From Diabrotica undecimpunctata (lineage: Eukaryota > Arthropoda > Insecta > Coleoptera > Chrysomelidae), in the NCBI RefSeq assembly GCF_040954645.1, contig NC_092804.1, positions 150,545,108 to 150,609,107 of the forward strand: a stretch of DNA of 64,000 nucleotides, written 5' to 3'. Shown here in pieces: positions 12,974 to 23,845 of the stretch. The notes under the pieces were generated by a model. The model had not been told where the DNA came from. It saw only the letters and a program-made list of their open reading frames with translations, and made no database searches. The stretch's first letter is position 1. Each line of letters begins with the position of its first letter. The position numbers and the translations under genes are program-made.

Positions 12974-14395
12974 ATGATGTATTGTTTGTTTGAATGATGA
13001 GCAATGAGTATTTTAATAATATAGGGTTTTTATCGCGGTTCTCAAAGAATTAGTTTGTAAGTACTTTTTAAATTATCTTTATTATAACTATTATGAAACA
13101 CACATTACATATATATATATATATATATATATCTAACCTAGCCAATGTAAATTTAAAATAAACTATCTTGAAATTGATATTCTTATAAAACTAATTAAAT
13201 TCTATAGACAATGTAAAATTTAAACAAACTATCTTCAAAATTGAAACTGTTATGACATTAACTAAATTATATTAACAAAATTTTGTACCTTTCTTTCACT
13301 GAATGCCTAAATGAACTGTTTTCCACTATATAGATTCTAATCACCACTGAATGTCTTCGTACTTCGGTTATCCTTGTTTTTGTGAAATTACTTTTTCCAA
13401 TTATCAGCTTCTACCAATTTAAGATATATTTTTCTTCACCAGCATTTATACACCACCAAGCAAACCAGCAAACAGCATTTATATTTATTCTTCTTTTCAA
13501 TATACCAATATCCAATTATTATAAGTTGATTTATACTAATCTCCAATCATAATATAATTTAATTTCTTCCAATATACTTTTTTTTTATCTTCAATAATTA
13601 TTTGTGTATAATTATAAATGTGCATTAAATTATATGCATAATTTTTAATCTTCATTTAACTTACTATATTAAACAATTGGACTATTTGTAACTGATTCAC
13701 TGACTCCAACTAACTTTCATATTTCTTACTGAACTTTTCTGACTGACTTCTTGAAAATTCTGAACAATTTACTTCACTAACTAAATGTGTCTACTAACTT
13801 TCATAATGAACTGGCATGACTTCTGACTAAAAACTGCCATCTTGAATCCAAATCACGGGTATTTATATCTTTTTGGATATTCTAGAATCATCTGGTAAGA
13901 GATCATGTTCCAATTTGTTCTATTAAATACATGTCTGAATTTTCTGGAACAAACCATTTCGCAAACATGGCCATCTCCGGTGATCCAGAGAATTCCATTC
14001 TTTTCTATTAATAATTTTGTTGACATTTAGGCTTTTCAGATCAGAATATATAATTAAATTAGTAACTTAACATTCTAATTTAATAAACTACACATTTTAA
14101 ACAACTATAACCCCACTTATATTCGTAAAATTTCTTAAAATGACACTTGGAGAGGAGGGTATAGTGTGTTGCCTAGTCACATGGCTCACTTAAATATATC
14201 TACAAAATCATAACTACTAAAATACAACTTTTTACAATTATTATATGCTAATTTCTTAAAATTGCCCTCACATAAATATATTTTTATAAAATTCTCTAGT
14301 ATATAACTTATTTAAAATAATCAAATACTTTTTTATATCTAATATTATGTAGTATATAACTTATAAATTATTTTCTATAAACCCCAATCGTCACA
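12970..14395 (-). repeat. LTR of Gypsy element 2 (3' LTR)
   Basis: 1426 bp from TGTTATGATG to ATCGTCACA. It contains a longer TA run (about 13110-13132) than its partner. A purine run, TTTTGGGGTAT on the minus strand, abuts it at 14396-14406 as a likely polypurine tract. Confidence 0.92.
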
Positions 14396-14946
14396 ATACC
14401 CCAAAATAATATTTAAAATAAATAATTTACTTATTATTTTTTTAAATATTAATTTTCTCATACCTTATTAAATTTAATAAATCAATTTTTTTTTTATTTA
14501 AAATGTGTTAAATACATCCCTGTTCGCTGTCTATATCAAAGCAGAGAACAACGGAGCACAGTTCGGCTATTCTATGGTCAAACTGTCATGGCAAATAAAG
14601 CAATGGATGCTTTATCAGAGAATAAAATATAACCTTAATTAAAAATATAATCTATATTGTTTTCTGTTTATTTATAGACAAAATCTAGGAATTATTTCCA
14701 TTCAACAGGCTTTTATCCATATGAATTGGTAAGTTTTACACTTTTTATAAAGACATTTACACAATCAATTCTGTATCTAACCCCAAATTATGATTTTTAG
14801 GGTACCAAACAATTTCCATATGTACAAAATTCAACAAGTATGATGTCAAATTTATTCACAACAAAGAAATCTACCATCTATCTATGAAATGGATCTATCA
14901 GTAAGTTATTAGTGTTATTATATTTGTGTTAAAGGTATAGAAAACA
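14396..14946. other. Region between pol and 3' LTR, with exon-like blocks
   Basis: No retroviral gene is recognised here. On the plus strand (antisense to the element) two blocks look like exons: 14678-14728 (preceded by TTTATAG, followed by GTAAGT) and 14801-14900 (preceded by TTTTTAG, followed by GTAAGT). Block 2 has one frame open throughout (beginning YQTISICTKFNKYDVKF). The two open frames do not join perfectly, so this is only suggestive of captured host sequence. Confidence 0.3.
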
Positions 14947-16812
14947 TTATTCAATCTCTTCATGATATTGAAAAATGTCGTTGATATGAAATATGCCTCT
15001 TAGTCTGTTCTCTGCATCTATTAACACATAACTATTTAGTCCATTCTGATTTTCAATTGTATATGGACCTTCAAACATTGGTTGTAATTTCTTACAACGG
15101 TTTTCTTTAACATTACTTTTTCTAAGTGAACGAATTAACACTAGGTCTCCTTTTTGAAATGTGATTGGTTTTTTTATATTTCGATTTTGTCTTCTGATAT
15201 ATTTTTTAGCTTTCCTCCTAATTCGGTTATTCACTTTCTGCATTACTTGTTCTAACATATCCTGATTATATTCACTAATCCACTTTCTGTTTCCTATATG
15301 GCCAAACATTAAATATTCTGGTACTTCCTCTGTATTCAAATTATGTGTATTATTTAAAAAATACTCTACTTGTGGTATATGTTGCTGCCAAGTTTCGTGT
15401 TGATTTTGGCACAGTATCCTTAAATATTTTATAACTTCTTTAATATATCTTTCTGCAGGATTTGCCTGAGGATGTCTGATACTTGTAAAATGAATGTTGA
15501 TTCCCTTTTTCTCACAAAATGTCCGAAATTTTTGGTTGTTAAAATATGTAGCATTATCTATTATGCAATTTCTAAATGGTCCTATTTCTTCGAAAAATTG
15601 ATTAATATATAATTTTAATGTTTTAACATTTGTTCTAGAGCAGGGATATAGTTTAATAAATTTTGTATATAAATCAACTATCACTAGTATATGCTTTTTT
15701 CCTGTTGGACTGAGAACTAAATTTGAAATAAAATCCATGGAAACAGTATTTAGTTTTTCATATACAACATTAGATTTATATGTGTTCTGGTTTTTGAAAT
15801 TCTTTTCTTTGTTTAGTTGACATATTGGGCATTGGGTAGTAATTTCTTTTGCTATACTTATGTCATTCTTTGCAAAATAATTGTCCCTAAATAGCATCCA
15901 TAGCTTTCTTGAACCAATATGCATATAATTGTTATGTAAACTTTTCAATATTTTCTTTGCTAAAGTTCTAGTTATTACATATACTTCTATGCCATTTATT
16001 ATTTTATAATATACCCCATCTTTCCTAAGGACTTTTTGTTTTTCACTCAAATTGATCTGATCTCTTATAATTTCTTCTTTAGAATATAATCCAGTACTTT
16101 CTACTAATTGATTTAATCCAATTTTTATTGTTCGCTGCCCTTTTTGTGATGTATTTTCTAACCTTGATAAAGCATCTGCCACTATATTGGATTTTCCAGA
16201 AATGTATTTGATTTCAAATGAGTATTCACTCAATATTAGACTCCACCGATGTATTCTACTGTTTCCATATTTGTTATTTAATATAGATGTTAAAGCTTGG
16301 TGATCTGTTTCTATTGTAAATTCATTACCCAACAAATAAAATCTTAATTTTGTGACACAGTGTATTATACTTGCTAGTTCTAATTCTGAAACTGAGTAAC
16401 CCTTTTCATGTGGCTTTGTAATTCTTGAAATGAATTGTATTGGGTATTCGACCCCATCATGTATTTGTAATAATACCCCTGATAATCTCTCTATTGATGC
16501 ATCTGTTCTTAATATGAATGGCTGTGTGTAGTCAGGATAGTATATTTTCAAATTTGACAGAAAAATGTTTTTAATCTCTTGGAATGCTAGTTCTCTTCTC
16601 TGATCCCATCTCCATTTTACACCTTTTCTCAGTAGTTCAAGTAATGGAATTTCTTTTATACTTAGATCTGGTATCATCCTTTTATAATAATTAATTATTC
16701 CAATGAATCCTCTTAAAGTTCTTAAATTGTGTGGTGTTTTATATTCCTGAATGACTTGTGTCCGTTCTGGATCCATTTCGATTTCCTTAGTGTTAAGTTT
16801 ATAACCTAGATA
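14947..16812 (-). pseudogene. Gypsy element 2 pol, RNase H and integrase part
   Basis: Open frame of at least 609 residues that continues the RT beyond the pogo-like insertion. It begins in the RT thumb (TLRGFIGIINYYKRM), followed by RNase H (ILRTDASIE, ELELASIIHCV, ETDHQALTSI). Integrase follows: an HHCC finger (H-x3-H in HNNYMH, then CPICQ), and a catalytic D,D,E in VSMDFISN (about 15740), IIDNATYF (about 15560) and HPQANPAERY (about 15450). The C-terminus HINDIFQYHEE is the region retained at the end of element 1. All catalytic residues are intact. It is called a pseudogene only because it is cut off from the RT by the inserted transposon and an upstream stop. Confidence 0.85.
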
Positions 16813-17080
16813 GGGTAAACATACCAGTTATTGGACAGTTAAGCTTTTTTTCAATTTCAAGTCGCTGCCGCTGGTGTAATTTTCAACGAATATTATTCTG
16901 CTATGCCACATCATAGTATACATATATGATATTTTAAGTTAACGGGTTTTAAATATTCCTAATATAACAGATTTTTTAGAAAACTTGAAAAGAACTGAAC
17001 GGTTACGAAAAAGTTAGTTATTGGACAAAAAATTCAATTATTGGACACAAAATTTTCAGTTATTGGACACTGTCAAAGTA
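16813..17080. repeat. Left TIR and subterminal AGTTATTGGACA array
   Basis: The terminal repeat GGGTAAACATACC is followed by AGTTATTGGACA at 16826-16837, another copy at about 17017, and two more (one as AATTATTGGACA) up to about 17070. They are likely transposase-binding sites. Confidence 0.75.
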
Positions 17081-17344
17081 ATGATTAAAAACAAATAAAA
17101 AGTTGAAATCAATGTTCAAAAACTTTTATTAAATCTACCTAGGTAATATAAATCACTTATATTTTTTCATTTCATTTTGGTACAGATTAAAAAGTTCTTC
17201 GACGTCCATGTCGTCATTTGAATTATTTTCTAACATATGGCCCACTTTTTTTCCATAATCTTCAAAATCTTCTTCACTTGCCATTTTTGGATTCTCACAC
17301 ATTTTGCTCTCAGTTCTTATTTGATGGTCTGTTCCGATTCCTTC

Positions 17345-19912
17345 TCAATTTTCTATTTCTCTAGGGTTTTTATAAACTTTGTTGTTGGTTTCATTACCTT
17401 GGCTACTTTCTATTTGTTTTGGTTCATCGCACAAATTGCTTTCATTTTTCTGAGCATTTATTTCATTATCTTTTTTATTGCCAAATTCTTTTGGTTCTTG
17501 ATCGGAGTAATAATTATTCCTTTCTATTTTTTTCGGCTCCTCGCGTATTTTGAAGTTGAATTCTGTTTGATAATCTGTTTCGATATCCTCTTCGCTTTCT
17601 ATTTTTTTTAATCTTTTACACATTCTATTGTCAAGTTCTTTTTCATTATACATTTCGCCGTCTTCTTCACTTTCTATTTCTGAAATAACGCCATCATCGC
17701 TTTCCTCAGTGTAACACATATGACACATGAATAAATCCTCATCATCTTTTTCAGGAACATGAACGTTATATTTTTTCGGAACACATCGTCGATGAATTCT
17801 TTTCTTGCAGCTATTACATGTTAGGTAATTATTTTTTACTGTTCGAACCTTGCACAGAAAACATGAATTATTTTTGTCGGTATCTCGGGCAGTAATTTTT
17901 AAAGCTTTTGCTGCTGCACTCTCTTCTCTTTTTCGTTTTCTCTCCAATTTCTCAGTTTCTAATTCTAATTTTAAGGCACGTTTCTTTTCAAAACTTTCTT
18001 GATACTCTCTTGATGTTATAGCAAATGAAACTTTTTCGGTATTACGTTTATTCTTTCTTGTTGATTTTTCTGGAACTATTAAGTAGTCACCTATACTTTT
18101 ACTAGTAGATGGCAAACTATAGATAATGTCTTTACCAGGTTTTATGACAATATTTTGTGTTATATTAATTTTTTGGTCTTTTGAAACTTGATTTTCAGAT
18201 GTATTTAATTCAGCATCTAAATTTATTTTAATTTCTGGTGCACCTGAAGGTTGCACAAGTGCAAGATTAGGTGGATCTAGTCCAGGTTCAGTCTTAGTCG
18301 AGTTCGATACCTGATTATTGAATGATCCTGGCATATCTCTCATGTCCAAGTCAACTTTTTTATTATCTGGCCACGAATCTGGTTTTTCAAAATTATTCCA
18401 TATTTTGTATAAAGTCAAAAATTCTTCAGTAATGCCTTCCTTAACCAAAAGATCATCAAAAGATTGAAATCTTTTGATTAAATCTTCTCCAGCCAAACTG
18501 ACGAATGTTGTATGGTCCATACTAGGGAGTAGCTTTTTTACCTAAAAATGTGTTATTAGCTTATAGGTAAATAAAAAAGTTTTTATAATATTACCTCAGG
18601 ACGCTCTTTTTTATTTCCCAAACATTTGGTGTAATCAACTGCATCTGGATTGAAAGGGAATAAACCACACACACGAAATCCATTAATTAAAGTGTCCCTC
18701 TTAATATTATTCGCCACTACTTTTTCCAATAGTGGAGCAAATGTCATTTTATTTACAACTTCTCCAGGATTTTGTTCGTAAAATTCTCTGATGGCCTTTT
18801 TCCATCCCACTTTTACGGGCCTGAATACTGCAACATCACAAGGTTGAAGAATTCGGGTTGCATTCGGATATAAGGCTATAACTTCAATGTTCAGTTCATT
18901 GCAAAGTCTACTTAACTCATAAGTTAAATGAGACTTATGTCCATCTAAATATAATAACACAGGGAACTGTATATTATTTTTTAGCAAAAATGGATGAAAT
19001 ACATTTTTCACAGAATCATAAAACGTTTCTGCCGTCATCCACCCATTATCGGATCTTCCAATGCCCCAATCAGGATCTCTGACAGTCTGGCTTATTTTTT
19101 CTGGAAGTCGCTTGTAAGGATAAATGATCATAGGTGGACAAATTATTCCGGATGCAGAAAACGAAAACATGACAGTGATGCTTTCCTTAGATGATCCCTT
19201 TTCCACAGAATAAACATTTTTCGCGCCTTTTCTAGCAAAAACTTTTCCAGTTTCTGGGCAAATCTGAAAACCGGATTCGTCGCCATTGTAAATTCTTGAA
19301 GGGTCATTAATGATTAAATTTTTGGAAACAAGATAACTGTTTATATCTTTGAACCATTTTCGAATGTCTGCTTCCGAAACACAAGCGCTTGCACCACTTA
19401 CTGCTTCACTTGTTCGCTGCACAGTTGTTGGATGTCTTTTTAAGAAAGCCTAAAATATAAAGTGCTATTTTAGTCACCTCTATTTTACAAATATCCTTTA
19501 TTACCTATTACCTTTAACCAACTATCACCAGGTCTGTTGTTTTTAAAGGGATTAGGCCGTGGATTTTCAGTTAAAAATGTTTGAACACTATTTAAAATTT
19601 CCTCTCGTTTCCTAGGGAATCCTTTTGTTGCCAGATCTTCTATCCATCTGCAAAAATAAAATGTCATTTAACAGTTAAACATTTTACCTAACTAAATTAA
19701 CTTTACTTTTCAAGATCAGACTCTTCTCTTGCCGAAAGAATTGGATTTGGACCGCATGTGTCTCTATGACCAGGATTTTTGATTTTAAATTCCAGCGTCG
19801 ATTTAGGTACACCGTATTTTTTTACCGCATTTCTATATGACATATTGTTATTCTTGACTTCATTTAGCGCAGCTTCCATCGATTCCGCATTATATTCATT
19901 TTACTTGGGCAT
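17345..19912 (-). CDS. pogo-like transposase with PHD finger, four exons
   Basis: DD35D transposase of the pogo/Tigger/Jerky type. Predicted exons are 19912-19707, 19647-19512, 19449-18595 and 18541-17345, all with GT-AG junctions that keep frame (about 797 residues). Exon 1 holds a Psq-type helix-turn-helix (ESMEAALNEVKNNNMSYRNA, then VKKYGVPKSTL). The CENP-B-like linker spans exons 1-3. Catalytic Asp residues lie in NGDESGF, LYLDGHKSH and LQPCDVAVFRP, the last two 35 residues apart. Exon 4 ends with a Cys4-His-Cys3 PHD-like finger (CFLCK, CNSCKKRIHRRC, CHMC) and a charged tail. Codon 4 after the first ATG is TAA (19903-19901); the next in-frame ATG lies just before the helix-turn-helix, so a slightly shorter protein is still possible. 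Confidence 0.8.
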
Positions 19913-19952
19913 GATTGCAAACTAGAGACATAAAAAAACTGTGTAAATAAAT

Positions 19953-20551
19953 GTTTCAGTTATAGGACAGATTGTAAACCAGTTATTGGACAGGTGTCCA
20001 ATAACTGGCTACACTGCGAATATTGAAACCAAAATTGAAGTGCCAGAAACAGAGAAGACGCACGAATATTTCACTGTATAAACACAAAAACTGTATAAAC
20101 TTTGCAAAATGCAGTTATTGGACAGATGTCCAATAACTGAAAATACTCATATGTTAGTTGTAGTTATTGGACACCCATCTAATACATAACCTAGACTTAA
20201 ATATGGTGATTAAACCTTAAAAATACTTACTTTCACTCTACCACTAACTTGTATATTTATGAGGAGCACTGTGATACAATTTCACCACTAATTATAACAC
20301 TAAAATTCACCTAAGGTTTCTTAAAATAGGGTTGAGAAAACCGTCTTTTTGGTGCATAACCAAAGAACTTTTCATTTGGCGGCAAAACAGAAACGTCAAT
20401 CAAATGTTATTTACGTCAATATGGATACTAATAGTACAAGGCGACATCTGAACAAAACTTAGCTCACTACTGAATACAGAATTCTTGTTTTCAGTTAAAA
20501 TAATTGGTACGTCCAATAACTGGCAGTGTCCAATAAATGGTATGTTTACCC
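19953..20551. repeat. Right TIR and subterminal AGTTATTGGACA array
   Basis: At least seven copies of AGTTATTGGACA or its complement lie between about 19957 and 20540, some as tail-to-tail pairs (about 19980-20005 and 20111-20140). The array also covers the transposase 5' flank, so transposase binding could affect its own promoter. The rest of 20145-20500 holds no gene. Confidence 0.75.
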
Positions 20552-20652
20552 TATATGACTTCTTTTTGAAAAAATGTACATTTTTCTTGATTTATTTTTA
20601 GTCCAACTTTGTCCAATCTATTTATTATAATTTTTAGGTGTTTCTTATGATC

Positions 20653-21582
20653 TTAAGCCGTTTTAGAAAAAATTAATATATCATCAATGTAGTGAATTAC
20701 AAAATGTTCATATTGATCCAAAATATCATGAAGACATCTACATAGAGCACTGCAAGATGATTGAAGTCCAAATGGTACTACTTTAAATTGATATACTACT
20801 CCATCTATCTGAAATCCTGTATACTGTCTACTTTTTCTTTCTAGAGGTATTAACCAGAAACTATGCTGTAAATCGATTTTAGTGAAAAATGACATTCCTG
20901 TAATTCTTCCTAATATTCCATCTATACTCATTGGTGCTTCAAATTGCTTTTCAGTAATCTTGTTAATATTCCTTGCATCCAAACATAACCTGATTTCACC
21001 TGATCTTTTACGCACTACTACTATAGGGTTGATAAAACGTGTATCTGCCTTCTCAATGATTCCATCTTCTAACATATTATTAATTGTTTTATTTACTTCT
21101 TCTCTGTATTTATATGGTATTGGGTATGATTTTGTTTTAAAATCTTTTTCTTCTTTAACTTTTATACTATGGATATAATTTTGTGCAATTCTATTTTCTT
21201 TATTGACAAGTCCCTTGTGTTGCTGCAATATGGAAACGACTATTGATTTATATTCTTCAGGGCAATTAACTTTTATCACATCTTCTTCTTTACAAATAAA
21301 ATTATTCTTCATTATGTACTCATTATTCCTTTCTTCCAATTTTACGCACTCCACCTCGTAGGCATCCATCTGCTTAAAATTTCCATTCCTTAAATATTCA
21401 CTACAATAATTATTCTTTACATTCTTTTGGGACATTTCCCTATCATCAAAATACATTTCTTCTTCATAAACATCATTATTTTCTTTTAATAATATCCTAT
21501 CAACTCTTATTCCTTCTTCCACCTCATCTTTCTGCATAAATTTAATTATTTGCCCTTCCAAAGTTACCATTTTTTTTTTCAA
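20653..21582 (-). pseudogene. Gypsy element 2 reverse transcriptase, N-terminal part
   Basis: 309-residue frame. After a charged linker (LVNKENRIAQNYIHSIKVKE) it enters RT: KSYPIPYKYREEVNKTINNM, ADTRFINPIVVVRKRSGEIR, LCLDARNIN, FFTKIDLQHSFWLIPL, then SRQYTGFQIDGVVYQFKVVPFGLQ, and the active site YIDDILIF near 20680. The frame stops with TAA at 20653, four residues later, where related proteins continue (DHKKHLK follows in the same frame). The sequence then runs on to 20552, where the pogo-like element interrupts it. It overlaps the protease frame by about 40 bases in a different frame, which could be a natural frameshift or damage. Confidence 0.85.
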
Positions 21583-21990
21583 AATCTATCTTTACTTTCT
21601 TCTTTTCCAATTCATCATTTCCCATTAATATATCAACACATAAATCCTTGACAATAAATCCTTGCATATTAATTTCTTTATTAAGAATATTAATTTTAAA
21701 ATTGGCTAGTTTATCAATTTCACCCAACTTCTTATTATTTGCACCAACAATTTTAATTTTTGGAATCTTTATTATATCTGATAGTTTTAATGTATTAAAA
21801 ATAAAATTCTCCGAGACTAAAGTACTTTCTGAACCAGTATCTATCATAATTTTAATCATTTTATTGTTGGCCAAAGCATTTATATAAATTAAATTAATAG
21901 ATTCAATAATTTTATCTTCATCTAGAGAAATAAATTCAGAAGGTTTTTCATAATAGCAATGGCCTAACTTGTAATTCAGAAAGTTTACTG
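21542..21990 (-). CDS. Gypsy element 2 protease region
   Basis: Retroviral-type aspartic protease. The active site is IMIDTGSESTLV, followed by VGANNKKLGEIDKL and DILMGNDELEKKKV, closely matching element 1. The open frame extends upstream of the first ATG (21874) to about 21990 (CAVNFLNYKLGHCYYEKPSE), so it was probably reached from Gag by a frame change near there rather than from its own start. Gag and RT share one frame and protease lies in another. Confidence 0.75.
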
Positions 21991-22131
21991 CACAAAATTT
22001 TGATTATTAGAATTTTCAGATTGTATCTGACCACTTGGATCTGATGTCCTATGTCTTTCCCTACTATGACTTCTACTCACATTTTCTTGCCTTGTACTAT
22101 TTCGTTCCCTGTCTTCGCAGCTCCTATTCCT

Positions 22132-23703
22132 TTATACACAATTTACCTGTCTGTTATAGTTAGGTCGCTCTGTATTTCTTCTATTGTTAAAATCTTGTCT
22201 ATTATTATTAGTACTGTTATTAAAATGTTGTCTATTATAACTAGTATTGTTATTAAAATTCTGTCTATTTTGATTACTATTATTATTATTAAAATTTTGT
22301 AAACTATCAACATATCTATAATTATTATATGATTGTCTATATTGTTGATTATCATTTTTATTATATTGAAAGTTATTATTGTTTTTTCTGTTGTTATTAT
22401 TACTTGTCATATTGCCTCTTTGTATTCTTTGAATAAAATTAACAAAACTATCTATTGTTTGAATATTTTGTACAGTTACTGTTTGCACAACATCTGCATC
22501 AAAATGTCTAGATACATTTAAGACTGTTTCATCCTCTCTAAGTGGTGGTTCCAAATATTTTGCAACTGTTATCAGTTTCAATGCATAATCTACCATATTT
22601 GATTTTAAATTTTGATTATACTTTCCAAAATATAGAATTTCTCTAAACTTGGCTTGCTCTAATTCACCCCAATAATAATTTAAAAATTTATTTTCAAATG
22701 TTTGAAAATTACCTAAATCATTCTCAATACTAGCAAACCAAGTTGCTGCATTGTCATTTAATGTCATTCTAATATAATCTTTAATATCATTAATATTATT
22801 CACAAATCTTAATTTATGTTTTAAACTATTTATGTATACTCTAGGATGCAAATTTTTTATATTACCAGAGAATTTAATCCCAGTCTCATTTGTTAAATTT
22901 AAGTAAGGTCTCCCTATGTCTCTCATTTGTGAAATATCATCTATTCTCTGTTCCACATTTCTTATTTGATTACTATTTATTTGGATATTTTGTTGTATAT
23001 CGTCTAATTTTTCTTCTGTGTTTCTCCTGTCTTCGTTAATTTTTACTTCTAAGTTACATTTCTGCAACTCTATTTTCTGTTCTATATCTATCTTATTATC
23101 TTGAATAATCCTCTTTACTTCTGTCCTCTCATTTTCTATCCTTTTCTTGTAGTCATTCCGTATATTTCTTATTTCATTTGCTACTTTTTTCTCTGCAGCT
23201 TCCAGGTTTTTATCCATTTGTTTTTCTATTTGTTTTACAATTTTATTATTATTATCTTCTATTTTCTTTTCTAATTTTCTATAATTCTCTTCTAATTTCT
23301 GTTCCATTTTTTTCATGTCTTCTTTGACTTCTTTTGAATTCTCTTCCAATTTTTTTATGTCTTCTTTGACTTGTTTTGAATTCTCTTCCAATTTTTTTAT
23401 GTCTTCTTTGACTTCTTTTGAATTCTCTTCCAATTTTTTTATGTCTTCTTTGATTTCTTTTGAATTCTCTTCCATTTTTTTTGTATTCTCTTCCATTTTT
23501 TTTGTATTCTCTTCCATTGTCTTGTTCATCTGCATCATTAATGAAATCAAAGCTGCCATATTAACATTTTCCTCTCTTTCTGGATTCATTTCTGCAGTAT
23601 CTTGTGGAACTTGAACTAAACTCTCCTCTTGTATAGGTTGTGTTTCTACTTCCACATCTTCTTCATTCTTTTTGCTTCTTGTACCTTTCTTTCCTTGAGA
23701 CAT
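22132..23703 (-). CDS. Gypsy element 2 Gag
   Basis: 523-residue Gag. Residues about 60-260 are a coiled coil containing four near-identical 14-residue units (EENSKEVKEDIKKL type; a 42-bp tandem repeat in DNA). A capsid-like domain follows (NAATWFASIENDLGNFQTFE, FENKFLNYYW). The C-terminal 110 residues are Asn/Tyr/Arg/Gln-rich (RNNNNFQYNKND) with no zinc knuckle. The stop at 22132 falls in a basic tail that stays open for about 50 more codons (Ser/Arg-rich), so it may be a nonsense mutation or a regulated stop. The start ATG is the first after the leader and gives MSQGKKGTRSKK. Confidence 0.85.
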   Translation of the reverse strand: MSQGKKGTRSKKNEEDVEVETQPIQEESLVQVPQDTAEMNPEREENVNMAALISLMMQMNKTMEENTKKMEENTKKMEENSKEIKEDIKKLEENSKEVKEDIKKLEENSKQVKEDIKKLEENSKEVKEDMKKMEQKLEENYRKLEKKIEDNNNKIVKQIEKQMDKNLEAAEKKVANEIRNIRNDYKKRIENERTEVKRIIQDNKIDIEQKIELQKCNLEVKINEDRRNTEEKLDDIQQNIQINSNQIRNVEQRIDDISQMRDIGRPYLNLTNETGIKFSGNIKNLHPRVYINSLKHKLRFVNNINDIKDYIRMTLNDNAATWFASIENDLGNFQTFENKFLNYYWGELEQAKFREILYFGKYNQNLKSNMVDYALKLITVAKYLEPPLREDETVLNVSRHFDADVVQTVTVQNIQTIDSFVNFIQRIQRGNMTSNNNNRKNNNNFQYNKNDNQQYRQSYNNYRYVDSLQNFNNNNSNQNRQNFNNNTSYNRQHFNNSTNNNRQDFNNRRNTERPNYNRQVNCV

Positions 23704-23845
23704 TTTGAGACTTTACTTGTTCAAATATAATTAAAAATAAAATCTATAATTTTTTCTTTCTACTGATAATTAATTTAATTATATGAGAGCACTTATCTTC
23801 CCAAACTAATTCTTTTAAATAGAGAGCCACCGCGTTGGGCGCCAA
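23704..23845 (-). promoter_or_regulatory. Leader and primer-binding site of Gypsy element 2
   Basis: At about 23842-23825 the minus strand reads TGGCGCCCAACGCGGTGG, three bases inside the 5' LTR. This is a typical tRNA primer-binding site (TGGCGCC start). Confidence 0.7.

Larger units (their letters stand above)
16813..20551 (-). mobile_element. pogo-like DNA transposon inserted in Gypsy pol
   Basis: 3.74-kb element with terminal inverted repeats starting GGGTAAACATACC (16813) and ending in the complement (20551). TA occurs on both sides (16811-16812 and 20552-20553). Removing the element and one TA restores the pol reading frame exactly, which fixes both ends. It carries one four-exon minus-strand transposase gene. 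Many copies of AGTTATTGGACA in both orientations lie near both ends. Confidence 0.92.

Noticed and set aside
12747..12993. Frame starting MDIDAVQPGRLVSLILIFII, which looks like a membrane peptide
   Set aside because: It is the palindrome arm read through into (TA)n. The inverse arm gives the same peptide on the other strand.
20882..21178. 98-residue plus-strand frame
   Set aside because: It is a shadow of the reverse transcriptase on the minus strand.
22051..23614. Plus-strand frames with Ile-rich or repeated SSLTSFEFSSNF sequence
   Set aside because: They are antisense shadows of the Asn-rich tail and coiled-coil repeats of Gag in element 2.
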